Source: Hirundichthys speculiger (taxonomy: Eukaryota; Chordata; Actinopteri; Beloniformes; Exocoetidae). From it: 64,000 bases of DNA. The first letter of the stretch is position 1; each line of letters starts with the position of its first letter. Positions 1 to 11,332 of this stretch are shown here, piece by piece. Both the position numbers and the translations under genes were made by a program. Below the pieces are notes generated by a model, which saw only the letters and a list, made by a program, of their open reading frames with translations, did not search any database and had not been told where the DNA came from. The DNA lies in NCBI GenBank assembly GCA_018398805.1, contig JAGFBZ010000261.1:248001-312000 (forward strand), written 5' to 3'.

Positions 1-148
1 GGCAGGGGAATCCCAAATGGCCTCAAGTCAGAGACAATCACTCCCCCGGAGACATAGAAAAAAAAAAATAACAGATCAAAGTAAAGCATGATCTGGAGCT
101 GATTCCAGTAGATTGTTACAAACCTCCCTAAGTGAGGTTAATACGTTT

Positions 149-166
149 TATATATATATACATATA

Positions 167-202
<36 letters not shown>

Positions 203-227
203 TACATATATACATATATATATATAT

Positions 228-287
<60 letters not shown>
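149..287. repeat. (TA)n / (TATACA)n microsatellite
   Basis: About 140 bp of alternating TA with interspersed CA steps, uninterrupted TA toward the right end. The tyrosine/isoleucine-rich frame read across it on the minus strand is an artefact of the repeat. The hAT element starting at 311 lies just to its right. Such tracts are very polymorphic and can extrude cruciforms. Confidence 0.97.
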
Positions 288-292
<5 letters not shown>

Positions 293-310
293 AAATGTAT
301 TAATATATAT

Positions 311-1089
311 TAGGGGTGCCTGATAACTATCGGGCCGATAACAGGAAATCATGACGTCATCCCGATAAGTCCGATATCATGACGAATAGCACCAATGACA
401 TAAATATTTTTGTCAACACGGCAGTACCTCGCTCCCTCTGAGCCTTGAATGACCAGCAGTGAATGTTATGTTCAAGTGACCGCGGCATAATCAGAAAGCA
501 AGTCTCCCCTCCCCTCTCCGCTCCTCGCCATCATCTCTCTCATCTAAAGCTTCCATGAGATTAAAAAAAACTACCGAACTTCATTTACTTTAATTAAAGG
601 CATTCATCTGAATGGAACCACAACCCAAAATCCTTTAAACATATTTTTTTGTTACTTTGGATTTACACAGACAAGTCTAACTTGTGTCAGTACATTATGT
701 ACATTGCATTATTTTTTATTGTCATTGAGGAATGCACTTTTTCAGTTTGTAATTCTGATGCATGTATTTCCATCAGTTCAAGGTGCCTTTTTTTTTTTAT
801 ATATATAAGTAAGTAATGCAGCTTATTTAAGTTGATGTGAGATATCAAATAGGTTTGTTTGATAGCTTTATGAAAATGTTTTAGAGGCTTGCCAATAGTT
901 TTTCATTGTAAAAAATAAATATCTGTTCATTTAAAGAGTCAAAACTGTTTTTGGTTTTGTTCATAGTATTGATGTAATGATCTTAGGTATATGTGTGTGT
1001 GTTATCGGTTATCGGGTATCGGCCTTTAGGAGCTGAAAGTTATCGGTTATCGGTATCGGTTTTAAAAAAACAGTTATCGTGTATCCCTA
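311..1089 (+). mobile_element. Non-autonomous hAT element, family A copy 1
   Basis: The left end reads TAGGGGTGCCTGATAACT and the right end, reverse-complemented, reads TAGGGATACACGATAACTG, giving imperfect terminal inverted repeats of hAT type (TAGGG ends). Just inside both ends are ATCGG/CGATA-rich subterminal repeats, probable transposase-binding arrays. The interior has no coding capacity. It is closely similar over most of its length to the elements at 15761-17055 (opposite strand) and 41813-42907. It lacks the BED zinc-finger remnant that the other two keep, so it is an internal deletion derivative. The flanking octamers (303-310 and 1090-1097) are AT-rich and only partly alike, so a target duplication is not clear. 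It sits at the edge of the TA microsatellite. Confidence 0.8.
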
Positions 1090-1093
1090 ATAA

Positions 1094-1095
<2 letters not shown>

Positions 1096-1125
<30 letters not shown>
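1096..1125. repeat. (CA)n microsatellite
   Basis: About 15 CA units between the right end of the hAT element and the apparent left end of the Tc1-like element. It is a simple repeat with no other signal. Confidence 0.95.
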
Positions 1126-1130
<5 letters not shown>

Positions 1131-2545
1131 TTGAGTGCCGTGAAAATATTTTTTACCCCTTTCCTGATTTCTTTTTTTTTTTTTGCATGTTTGTTAAACT
1201 CAGATGTTTCAGGTCATCAAACTGACTTAAATGTAAGACAAAGATACAAAATGCAGTTTTTAAGTGGCGATTGTATTTATTAAGGGAAAAAATAAAAAAA
1301 TAAAAAAGTAAACTTATCCAAACCTTTATGGGTCTATGTGAAAAAGCAACTGGCCGCCTTGTTAAATCATGACATAACTGTGGTAAATCACATTTTTTTG
1401 GAAAGCCGAGTTGAGTTTCACTGCCCACACCCAGACCTGATTACTGCCAGACCCGTCAAATCGAGAAATCATTGAAACAGAACCTATCTGACAAAGACCA
1501 AAAGGTCCCAAAAAGCAAGACATGACGTGATCCAAAGAAATTCAGGAACAAAAGAGAAACAAACCAAGTGACATCTATCAGTCTGGAAAGCCATTTCTAA
1601 AGCTTTGGGACTCCAGTAAACCACAGTGACAGCCATTATCCAGAAATGGAGCAAACATGGAGCAGTGGTGAACCTTACCAAAAGTGGCCGGCCTACAAAA
1701 TGACTCCAAGAGCACAGCAACGACCCATCCAAGAGGTCACAAAAGAACCCACAACATCCAAAGAGCTGCAGGCTCTTTGGCCTCAGTTAAGGTCAGTGTT
1801 CATGACTCAACCATGAGTTCCAAGGCCAAAACCACTGCTGACCAAAAAGAACATAAGGGCTCGTCTCACTTTTCAAAAAAAAATATTCGGTGGACTGACG
1901 AAACAAAAGTTGAACTTTTTGGAAGGTGCGTGTCCCGTTATATCTGGCATAAAAGTAAGACAACATTTTGGAAAAAGAACATCATACCAGCAGTCAAACA
2001 TGGTGGGCATGGTCTGGGGCTGCTTTGCTGCTTCTGGACCTGGACGACTTGCTGTGATTGATGGAGCCATGAATTACACTCTCTACCGGAAAATCCTGAA
2101 GGAGAACGTCCAGCCATCAGTTCGTGACTCCAAGCGGAAGAACACTTGAGTTCTGCAGCAGAACAATGATCCAAAACACACCAGCAAGTCTACTTGAAAA
2201 AAAAAAAAAGATTTTGGAGTGGCCAAGTCACAGTCAAGACTTGAATCCAATTGAGATGCTGCGGCGTGGCCTTAAAAAGGTGGCTTGTGCTCGGATGTGG
2301 CTGAATTGAAACAATTCTTCAAAGAACAGTGGGCCAAAGTTCCTCCAATGCGATGTGAAGGACTCATTGTTAGATATTGCAAACAGCTGATTGCAGTTGT
2401 TGCTGCTCAAGGTGGCACAACGCGTTAGTAGGACCATGTTGGTTGGGATAGTTTTTTTTTTCTCAAAAAATAAAATCACCACTTAAAAACTGCACTGTGT
2501 GTTCACTTGGCTTATCTTTGTCTAATATTAACCGCCAAATTAGTT
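1131..2545 (+). mobile_element. Tc1-like transposon, right end truncated
   Basis: Inverted sequences about 1.2 kb apart pair with each other: TGCAGTTTTTAAGTGG at 1251-1266 matches the reverse complement of the segment near 2478-2493, and AGACAAAGATA at 1236 matches the segment near 2515. The left side continues outward (gtgaaaa...cccctttcctgatttc, about 1136-1170) in a way that matches my memory of the long-repeat Tc1 family of teleosts. The expected mirror of that outer ~100 bp is missing on the right, so the right terminus is lost. A decayed transposase frame lies between (1445-2428). The left boundary is inferred from the remembered consensus and is good only to about 10 bp. Confidence 0.82.
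1445..2428 (+). pseudogene. Tc1-like DDE transposase pseudogene
   Basis: Fragments of a Tc1-family transposase lie in order but in different frames. WTDETKVELFG (about 1890-1922) carries the first catalytic Asp. MVWGCFAASGPGRL (about 2008-2049) is the conserved core strand. NNDPKHTS (about 2163-2186) carries the second Asp. LEWPSHSQDLNPIEML (about 2215-2262) carries the catalytic Glu. A C-terminal ELKQFFKEQWAKVPP-like stretch ends at a stop at 2426-2428. At least three frame changes and an A-run near 2200 separate the pieces, so no active enzyme can be made. In the family this nuclear enzyme cuts and pastes the element at TA sites. No intact start codon is visible for the N-terminal DNA-binding part. 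Confidence 0.85.
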
Positions 2546-5500
2546 TAAGGACAACAATAATAGCACCTTGGATCAACAGGATTTTATGACAAAACCATCA
2601 TTTACTCGTGCTCCTACTCCACTCCATACCATTTTGGATGTCTTTTGTTGATACTAGACAGGCTGCTGCACTGCCTCACATGCTTCCTTTCTCTGATTGC
2701 CTGGGTATCTATCCAAAGGTGTGCAGAGTCAGTATCTCCACCATCCATCTGCACTGTCCATACTGGAAATCTGAGCAGAAGCCAAAGGAACCACACCGAA
2801 TTGATTTTTTTTTTTTTGTATCAGAGAGGAAATGAATTAGGATGGCCAGGTTCTCCAAAATGACCACCTTTCCTCTAAGTAAAATGTGAAAGTAGAGAGG
2901 CAAGAAAAAATAAACGAAAAAAAAAGATGAATGTGGCCAAATCTGTCCCTCTCTAGTTTTAAGAATTAACCCTGGCAGTGTCTTTACTTCTACACTCCAC
3001 ATGCATGACATGCCAACCAATACGACGCACTCTTCCAGATTATGCTGTAAAATTGTTCCGAGTAGCTCCAACTGAACGACTACATCTGGCGAAGTTGGTC
3101 AACACAGTCTTGCGTGTTGTCTCCTGGACATCCGTCTCCTTTGAGTGTTCGGCAGTTATCTATAAAAGCTTTGGTAGATGGTTTGTTCTCGTTCACAAGG
3201 TTCTAAAGTGTGCGTGTCTGCATCGTGTTTCTATTTGTGCAACATATCTTACACTCGCAGGCTGTGAATGACAAACCAAGAGATATTTTGTCCCTAAAGT
3301 TTAGCATTGAGTCAATCCTGGAGAAATTTCACGAAAGGGGGGGAAGGCATTGCTTAAAAAGGCTAAAGTCAGGGAGAAAAACATTACTGCAGGACATATG
3401 CATGGCTGTTTTTAGTGAGGATTCTGGTGAACCCTCCTGCGCAGAGAGAAAGGCCTATTGCCTTCCACATGTAACCACAGCACAGATGAGATATTTTATA
3501 GAGCCCACAGTACACACTGCAGAGAAGAAACAGATGGCAATTATGGGACAGACATTTTTATTGTGACACGAGATTCTGAAGAGGACTTTTACTTAATTTC
3601 CAAAAGAAATGCCACTGAAATACCTACAAGATTTGAAACGGACTCTTCCATGTGTTGATTTTGCTGTGTGAATTCCTAAATTTCAAAATCTGGGTTCAGG
3701 TCGTCATCACAGCAGCTCTGCACACACAGTTGTGATGGTGAAATCCAGCAGCAGCAGCGAGGCTACACTTTCACACAACAACTCGGTGAATAAGGCAAGC
3801 AGAATTCTGCTCGGCCACACCAGCTGCCCACACACACACCTCCTCCATCCTCCAGGTGTGTGCATCCGTGTGTGGAATTTAGGCTGAGTCATTCTCTCCC
3901 ACGTACCCGATACCTCCAGCAGCGCTAGTGCAGAGCACCTGCACCGCTCCTCACACCGCCAGCCCCCATGCCCAGCCCAAACTTATGCTCACCTCCTGCA
4001 GCAATCCTGCCGCTCCGATTTTCAAACAAGCTCGCAGCATTTGGAGGCAACAGATGGTGATTTCACCAACAACATTATGATCAGAGTGACAAAATATTAG
4101 GGCATCATATTAATCGTACAGCTTTTGTTTTCTTCATTGAATAAACAAAACGCACCAGGAGTATCCAGGCATTTTCATCCGATGAACTTGAGGATGCAAT
4201 GTGTAGTTAAGTACTTTGTCCCATTAATTAAAACTAATGATCTAATTTTGTTGACAAGCATCTTTCAAAGCAATCATTTTGGCACCAGTGCAGTTTACAC
4301 ATGATACAGAATTTTTTTTAAAAACGGTGTCAAACGCCTGAGGGGCCATGAAACTTATTCAGCATCAAAACAGCAGACGAAAGCTGCGATGCAATTAAAC
4401 CAAGCAGAAAAACCCAAAAGTTACCTGCTTCTGCAACCTCAGCAGTGTGCTGTTGGTGGATGCTTTCACACGAGGTGCTTCACAGCAAACCTATAATGTA
4501 AATATTTTTAGCCAGGATGACCCATGTGCAAACTGCACCCATCACCCTGGCAGTGTCAGTGCAGCACTTCACCCCTTGAGCATCACACAGCCGATTCAAC
4601 AAAGAAGTGCAGTGAAAACAAACCTTCCTGAGCACCCAGCAGAGCTGGCACCGGCCTGCAGGCTGGCTGCTGCCCAGAAGAATGCTGGGAAAAAAAAAAA
4701 AAAAAAAAAAAGACAGATTCACATTGGACCACCTCCAAGAAGCAGTAAATGTTTTCTTCAGTTGTTCAGGTTTTCTGCAGTGGTAAACCCTCCGACTCCT
4801 GCTGCTTGTGGTCAACGACAAAAAAAAAAAAAAATCCAGATACTAACAGGAAAAGTATTTCAAATGCAAATAGAAGATTTTCAGCACTCTGGTATTTTTA
4901 GTGCTTTTGCAACATCAACAAGATGTCACATGTTTTGATGTTTGGTTTGAATCCACCAGGCACTTCCGCCATCGGTTAAGTGTTTCAGTGTGTGATGAAA
5001 ACAACTGCCTTTAGCGGCTTTGAATGTGACATGATAATTGATGGGCACTCCCTTCATTTCATCATCTTGGGGTTTATAGTCATGTTCGCAGCTTGTTTGC
5101 GGGGATGGCAGTCCTGCTCTTTCTGTTAGTCGATCCAGCAAAGAACAAATACCAGCTCCAGCTCTACTCTGCGTTGACACTAATTATCTGCTTACAACCA
5201 CACCACTCTGAAAAACCCACAATCTCATCTGATCTGGGAAGCTTAGAAGTGTTTGTCTCTGTGGTATTTCAATAAAAGGCTACCTGGGAATACCAGGTGC
5301 TGGAAGTTTGGGGTGGCCATGGACCAGTGAGTCGAGTAGGTCGTCCTCCAACCACCGGGTCAGTTATTGGTCCCAGTCATGCCATGTGTCAAATTGTCTT
5401 GGTCAGGACTCTGAACCCTGCATTACCATTCTGATCAAGCTGAAATTGTACAAAATAAAGTGGTACTGTATATATTGTGTTGACATATTAAGAATCCCAG

Positions 5501-5548
5501 CATTTGTGTGAAAGGGACACGCATTGCAAAGCACAATGCAGAACATGC
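2546..5548. other. No recognisable gene
   Basis: About 3 kb of unique-looking AT-rich sequence. Frames at 3210-3566 and 4447-4938 are open for 118 and 163 codons. They have no recognisable domain, the second is carried partly by two poly-A (poly-Lys) runs, and neither shows coding-like third-position bias. Poly-A tracts lie at 4690-4711 and about 4820-4834. I see no mobile-element ends. Confidence 0.5.
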
Positions 5549-5775
5549 TGGTGTAGACTCTCAGTCATCCAGGTCATGACAACTCTTAAAGGTTTAAAGC
5601 AAGGCAACTGGACTTCTTTCTCTTTGTCTTTGAAGACAATTCAGCTTTCATCCAGAAGGCTTTGTCAAATCAATTCATTTACCAAAGCACTTTTGAATGG
5701 AAGATAAAACGTCTTCAAGAACAAACATAAAGAAGTTCAGTTGCCTTTGATTCAGACCTTTGAGAGTCCCCATGT
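5549..5775 (-). repeat. Teleost palindromic dispersed repeat, copy 1
   Basis: Two arms pair with each other. CAACTGGACTTCTTTCTC (about 5605) is the near inverse of GAAGTTCAGTTGCC (about 5731-5744). The order GTCTTCAAG...TCAGTTGCCTTTGATTCAGACCTTTGAGAG on the right mirrors CTTAAAGGTTTAAAGCAAGGCAACTGGACTTC...TTTGAAGAC on the left. The loop contains CTTTCATCCAGAAGGC. A related copy lies at 47190-47300 in the other orientation. This AAGACGTTTCACCTCTCATCC-type repeat is, from memory, very common in fish genomes, but I cannot assign it to a class with confidence. Confidence 0.7.
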
Positions 5776-5851
5776 AGAACCTAGACCGTGCTGAAAAGAT
5801 GCTACACAAATGCAAGTCATTTGGGTAAAGCATGCACAAAAAACCTAAATA

Positions 5852-6493
5852 CACTCAGTATCTGAGTTATGACGTAGGCGAGTAACGACCACCCGTACTT
5901 ACGACCACGTCCAGCAGATGGCAGGGCAGTGCGTAAGATAGTTGTGGCAGCCCGGTATCGTGTACAACAGTTATGGCAGCGCAGCATCTCACACTCACAG
6001 CAGCAAAAAACAGTAAACAGCTTGTTCCTAATAGTAATCAATAGAAAAAGATACTTATACTTATTGACTGCCATTGCGTCTAATATGTGTCACTGGGGTC
6101 GCCAGATGGAAAATAAATATCAGAGTTCCAAACATCGTAGTTAGTTTTCCGATCCTGCAGATGGCAGCATTGCCACTCAATATAAAGGCGACCCCCCCCC
6201 ACCACCCCGGAGGAATTGCGAGTGAGAGAAAAGATGGCGCAGTGCATTCTACTGCTGATTATGGAGGAACGGAACGAGGTAGTACAATATTCTGTGGGCT
6301 TTGGAAGATCAGTAAACATGCTCTGCAGCTGGCTGGCAGCCAATGAGTTAAAAATGCAAAAGATTGATATCATGCATCCTAGAGTATAACCCTGTGTCGG
6401 CCATTTTGTATATGCTCCAATTTACGACAAATCTGACGTACGACCGGTTTGTGGGAACTGATCTAAGTCGTAACTCCGATACTTCTCAAAGTG
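5852..6493. mobile_element. Miniature DNA transposon with CACT ends (about 640 bp)
   Basis: The left end CACTCAGTATCTGAGTTATG and the reverse complement of the right end CACTTTGAGAAGTATCGGAG share the order CACT...AGTATC.GAGTTA.GAC, so they form inverted terminal repeats. Both ends are flanked by TA (left 5850-5851, right 6494-6495), which could be a 2-bp target duplication. No transposase fragment is visible inside. Two matches to the CTCF core (5911-5924 and 6154-6167) lie inside in the same orientation. The superfamily is uncertain: the CACT ends suggest CACTA/Chapaev-like, the TA flank suggests mariner-like. Confidence 0.65.
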
Positions 6494-6508
6494 TAAACTA
6501 AATTGAAC

Positions 6509-6830
6509 TCAGATAAGCTTATTTCTATTATATATCTCACAGTCCTCTTCTGCATTCATGTTTTTTGTACAGCGGTATAAATAACCTTTACTAAAGCCAC
6601 TGATACAACCCCATGCCATCACAGAGCCTGGTTTTGGGGATTTTTGTTGATGTATCAGGTCTGAATGGTCCCTTTGTCTTTCAAACACACATGAGCATCT
6701 CTTCCAGAACAGTTCTGGAATACTATTTTGTCTGAGCACAACAAGCATTCCTGTGCTGACGTGGTACGTTCCCAGAGACATCAACACCACCTCTGGACAC
6801 ATTCAGTGACATTTGTGACTTGTAGCTTTG
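6509..6830 (-). pseudogene. Tc1-like transposase fragment
   Basis: On the minus strand a 97-codon frame contains ERQRDHSDL, then KPGSVMAWGCISGFSKGYL, then NMNAEED. This is the typical order of the middle of Tc1-family transposases (KPxSVMVWGCxSxxGKGxL followed by INAExY). The region with the second Asp and the Glu should follow but is absent: the fragment ends close to the CACT-ended element that finishes at 6493. No terminal repeats are visible on either side. This is a different, more diverged Tc1 lineage from the one at 1131-2545. Confidence 0.75.
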
Positions 6831-8472
6831 TACTGTAGTTGCTTAAGGCTGGGTCCCACCGGGCACTTTAACCACGCTCCACTTCTGAACGCTGCCTGCT
6901 CGGCAGAGATGAGAAGTTTATTGAAATGTTTGTTTGATCTGCTGTGTGCAAATTGATCCAGCTCAACTGCAGCTGAGAGCCAGAAAAGACTTGGGGTGTA
7001 TGTTAGCAGAGGAGAGTGGACGGTTGCTTCTGGGACACTTCTAAACCGTGCCGTGACAATTCTGGTGCCCTTTGTCCGTGAGGTTATATCAACTAGTGAT
7101 GAATGGTGGCTCTTGCTGCAGCACCATCTGAGAGATCATGGGGATCTTTTTTTACTCCCACTTCCTCATTCATTTTGAAATACTCCTGTACCGACTTTAC
7201 TCCCACACCAGCCAACTTTATTTGGTTGTTTTTCCTGCCAGTGGCGCTTTTATTCATTCAAGAATTCAGAGGAATCACAAGACATCCACGCCAGCTCTAG
7301 ATGTCCTGATCAAAAAGCTTCTAACGAAACAAGCCATGCTGAAAACCCTTAAATGCAGCTGCATGGACTTCAGTTCAGTGCCGCGGGGGCTCCAGAGGCA
7401 GTAAAGGTGCCATGTTTGAACCGTCACAGCTGAATCTGCTGACCTAATCGCGCCGGTTTCAGCTGAGGAGAAATCTACACCCGCGCACACACAAAAATAT
7501 GATTCTATCGGATTGAAAAAGCATCTCAGGTTCTCCTCTTTCCTTCAAGCCATCCTGCGTCTGATTTCACTTACAGACTGAACTATGTCTCTCTTCTCCG
7601 TTTCCCATTTCCTCAAGGATCAAATCTCCCCTTTTTACTTGTACTCCTCATTTTGTCCTTTCTGCTGCATTATCATTACATGCTTTGCTTTAAAAAATGA
7701 TTTTCCCACTTCCACCTGTTTCCCTCCTCTCCTAAAACCTGCTCCTTCTCACTTTTTAACACTAACTGGTCAGTCTGCGGAAAAGATTAACTCTATTATG
7801 AAATTTGTAAATTAAATATCACATCAGAAAGGTCACAGTCCTCTTCTGACTCCCCCCCCCCCCCCAAATTACTTTCACTGCAAAAAAAAAGTGTTGTGGC
7901 CCATGCAGATGTGACTCTCCAAGTCTCATTATCCATTTACCTTTTCACTTTCCTTTTTATGCTCTACATTTGCAGCTGCCTTTAGGCCAAGATTTCTCGG
8001 TTACTGAACATTTCTTAAATAAACTCTGCAAATAAATGTCTAGAAATGTTACATGGCCATAAAAAAGCAAGCAGGGACGTGGTATGAAGTGCTGAAGTTA
8101 TGTCTTCCTGATGGACAAAATGAAATTGTATATGACACCAATGTATAATTTCAGTAAAAATACCAGTGGACAGTAGAGTTGGTCTGATTGTAATCATCAG
8201 AGATACTCGCTGGTTCTGCAAAAAATAATGGTATAAGGACTATTTACATCTGTGTTTTTGTTTGTTTTTGTACAAACAGAATCCCTATTCTTCTTAAAAG
8301 CCAGCACAGAAAGTTACGCAAAAATAGTTTGTAACATCCCATTTGACAAGAAACGGGACGCGAGTTGTTGGACTGAGCCAGAAATCCAGCATGACCATTA
8401 CGTTGGCGATGCTAAAACATTACGCAGGACTCCAGGTTCCAGAGGTGCTACAAATGTTACTAAATGTAAAAC
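6831..8472. other. No recognisable gene
   Basis: About 1.6 kb with no convincing coding sequence or element ends. There is a run of about 14 C at 7852-7865 and short A runs. Frames in this stretch are below 90 codons and show no domain. Confidence 0.5.
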
Positions 8473-8498
8473 GAGCAACCTCTTAAAGTATATTTATT
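8473..8498 (-). terminator. Candidate polyadenylation signal (minus strand)
   Basis: The reverse complement of 8493-8498 is AATAAA. It is followed on the minus strand, within about 30-45 nt, by a T/G-rich stretch (TTGCTCGTTTTAC), the usual arrangement of a vertebrate cleavage site. The 2 kb upstream on the minus strand (8500-10700) lacks visible mobile elements, as a long 3' UTR might. AATAAA is frequent in AT-rich DNA, so this is suggestive only. Confidence 0.3.
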
Positions 8499-8827
8499 GG
8501 CAAAATTGTAAAATTCAATACACTTGCTATACAGCTGGCCTGATCAAAACTCTGTATGGGACAATAACCAAACATACATCACATAAGCCATAGGAAGGGC
8601 AGGCAGTCAGCTTTACAATGAACATTTTTACCTCCTACAAGACATGTGACTGGTATCAAATGGCTACTCAATATCGGTCAACACTCAAAGCTCATGTAAC
8701 AGAATCATATCTTAAAAGGAAAAAAGAGGTATCTGAACATCTCTAGGACAGGTAGCATACAAACATTTTGATACTGATTTTCACATTCTGTTCAGATATT
8801 TATTTTTTCTTCTGTTCTTTTGTTGTT

Positions 8828-9031
8828 CTAGTTACATGCACAAGGTGTTTTTCCAATGAGAACACATCCTGAAGTAAATTTGATGTGGGTACTTCCTCTT
8901 CCCTTCCACCAACTCTCTTTCATCTGCTCCTCCAGCCTGAACTCCACAGAGGATCTGGATCTGTTGGGTTTTTTTTTCCCCTCTTGGACTCCCTTGCTCA
9001 GGGGCGACTCGTCAGAACCTCCACTGACTGA
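8828..9031 (-). CDS. Possible terminal coding exon, unrecognised
   Basis: After a stop at 9032-9034, a minus-strand frame stays open for 67 codons to a TAG at 8828-8830. Its first 40 or so codons (GGSDESPLSKGVQEG, then SVEFRLEEQMKES) have a G/C-rich third position, unlike the AT-rich surroundings. The second half looks less protein-like. No clear splice acceptor precedes it; AG dinucleotides near 9023-9031 have only a weak pyrimidine tract. A candidate polyadenylation signal lies about 330 bp downstream. I do not recognise the peptide. It may be chance. Confidence 0.17.
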   Translation of the reverse strand, partial: SVSGGSDESPLSKGVQEGKKKPNRSRSSVEFRLEEQMKESWWKGRGSTHIKFTSGCVLIGKTPCACN

Positions 9032-9034
9032 CTA

Positions 9035-10898
9035 ACGCTGCAGACTGGGGCGCTGAACACATCTTTGGGATTTGCACCAGTTTGCTTTTACAGTCATCAC
9101 TCAAAAAACGGTAACTTTGACAGCTTTGTTTATCCTGCACTTCTCCTTACCTGCATTTGCCAAATGGCGTGTTTTCAATACTTTACAGTCCAGTATTGAT
9201 GGTGAACCCCCGTCCCAATTTTTGTCTTGTCCTTGTTTGAACTTTGGATGTATTCGCCCATAAAAAGCCAATATCAAAGAACCAGCTGCTATATTATTTT
9301 ATGATTTTGGGATTAAATATTTACAAGAGTAATGTGCTTTCAGTCTTAGCGCTGGGGCCCTGGTCGCTGTGTTTTTATTTGTACTGCTCAGGTCTGGCCT
9401 CACTTCAAGAATCTGCATGTTTAATATCAACTTACAAGTCACTACATGTGTGAGCTGACTGATGCAGGTGCAGGATTCACGGATCACGACTGCATCTTTT
9501 GGCTACAAATATGTTAATGTAGCAAAACAATAAGTGAGAGGGAGGTGCATATTACATAAGTGGCAGGTCAGCATGGGTGGCATGCAATTTAAATCCTGGT
9601 GGACTAAATGTAAAATGGTCAAAGGCAGCAACTATTTCACCAAATTAGCCAAAAAGGAGTAAGAAAATACTCTACAATAGTTCATATTTCAAAGTTCAAT
9701 CTTAACATATCTTGTTTTACCTGACAAACAGTTCAGGACTGAACAGACATACAAATTCCAGGGATATTAAACAGAGCAAAGAGCGACTCATCATGATCAA
9801 GAAGATTAAATATTTGGACATGACTCAAAAGATTTGCATTCCCTGGCTGTGAGTTAGATACAAGTCGACACAAGCAAGTGACTGATCTGTTTTCATAAGG
9901 TGCCTACAAAATGCAGACAAAATTGTGTTGTTCTGGTCAACTCAACAGTAAAATAAGCAAATGTGTCCCCATTATCTAAAGAGCTCTTCACCACCTTCAA
10001 GCAAAAAAAAAAAAAAGAGCTGTGGAATCTGGCAAGAGATTTAAAAATGATCTCAGAATGATCAAAGTTGTATCCTTCCACAGTATTCCTTTAAATGCAG
10101 CGGATGTCAGGTAACCGCTGGCTTGTGAGAGACCGGGTACCCTAATGAAGTCACCCCCAGAGCAGGACAGGTCATGCCAAAAGAAATCTCCCAGCACTCC
10201 AAGAGTTCATCGCAGGATACGCTGGGAACTCTTGTCGGTGCTGGTGTTAAAGTGCAGCTCATACAATTAGAAACAAATTTGCTCAAATTCACCCTGCTGG
10301 CAACACATGCCAGGAAAAAGCCTTCTGCTGCCCAAAAAGAACATCAGAGCGAACGCACAGCTTGCCAACAGACATACAAGTAAAAGTAGGAAGTACATTC
10401 ACAAACACAATAAAGCATCTTCCAGTGAAGGAATTTGGAAGAGAAGCAGATGTGAATAGCCAGAGAAGTATTTTTGCCAGAGTTCATTTTTTGTCCTCTG
10501 ACATTTAAATTAAAAACAAACAGTGTATATACATGTCTGTGCTCAAGACAAGCATATTTGGATTTCCTAAAATAAGCGAAACTCTTCAAGTGCCTTTACA
10601 GAACAAAAAGTATTCAAATAGCCAAATTTGAGGTAATCTGCTATAGTTTAGTAAAGTAATAGACTTGCCTTTAAATAAAAAAAAACATAAAATAATTTGT
10701 ATTCACAACAATAAAGACTTACCTTTTTTAGAAGAAAAAATATCACTTCAATCTCATATTTAGGCTCCATATTTAGGGGTTGAGGTGTTTTCATTTATCC
10801 AATGTCGTTACATAGTGCAATTATTTTGTCTCTTCTGAGTAATTATCTAAATTTTTGCAGCTAAAAACCCTGCTTTTCTGTCAGAAACTAAGGCGGCA
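9035..10898. other. Unassigned AT-rich sequence, possibly 3' UTR
   Basis: About 1.9 kb with no recognisable element ends and no frame above 82 codons. If the minus-strand polyadenylation signal at 8493 is real, part of this could be transcribed untranslated or intronic sequence. A CAG|GTAAGG splice-donor match occurs on the minus strand near 9152-9160 without an identifiable exon. Confidence 0.4.
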
Positions 10899-11332
10899 CA
10901 CTGCAAAAAATGGGGTCTTCAAACAAGATTAAAAACACTACAACTAAGGAAAAAGGTACTCAAAACAAGTGAAAAAAATCTGCCCATGCAGCAAGATAAT
11001 TTCACTTGGTAAGATTTCTTAAATTAAGATTGTAGGAACACTTGTTTCTAGATTTAAGAAATGTATAATTTGTTATTGAATCTTAAAACAAGATTTATTT
11101 TGATGAGGAGAGGAGATGAGGAGGAGGAAAAACATAATACACCTTATTCTAAGTGTTAATTGTCTCATTTTAGGATTCCCTGCCTGTTTGAGACAAAAAA
11201 GTAAAGTTTTACTTGATATAAGATTATACTAGACTTAAAATAAGAAAGTAATTATTAAAACAAGAAAAAATATCTAATGTTTCTAAATGTAAGGTTTTTT
11301 TTTTCTTGGTAAGAAACAAATAATTTGCAGTG
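10899..11332. mobile_element. CACTGCAAA-ended miniature transposon
   Basis: The left end is CACTGCAAAAAATGG and the right end is ...AATTTGCAGTG, so the tips CACTGCAAA/TTTGCAGTG are inverted repeats. Inside are many degenerate copies of TCTTGTTTTAAG/CTTGGTAAGA-like words (TCTTAAAACAAGATTTATT near 11081, CACTTGGTAAGATTTCTTAA near 11004), a pattern I remember from an abundant vertebrate miniature family. A 3-bp target duplication as in CACTA elements is not evident. There is no coding capacity. Confidence 0.68.

Noticed and set aside
128..352. Tyr/Ile-rich 74-codon frame
   Set aside because: It is a translation of the (TA)n microsatellite.
1096..1125. CRISPR-like array or regulatory repeat
   Set aside because: Plain CA microsatellite in a eukaryotic context; no spacers.
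3210..3566. 118-codon plus-strand frame
   Set aside because: No domain, no coding-like third-position bias, no convincing splice sites; length is expected by chance.
4447..4938. 163-codon frame, the longest in the 2.5-5.5 kb stretch
   Set aside because: Kept open partly by two poly-A runs (poly-Lys) and composed of low-similarity sequence; nothing recognisable.
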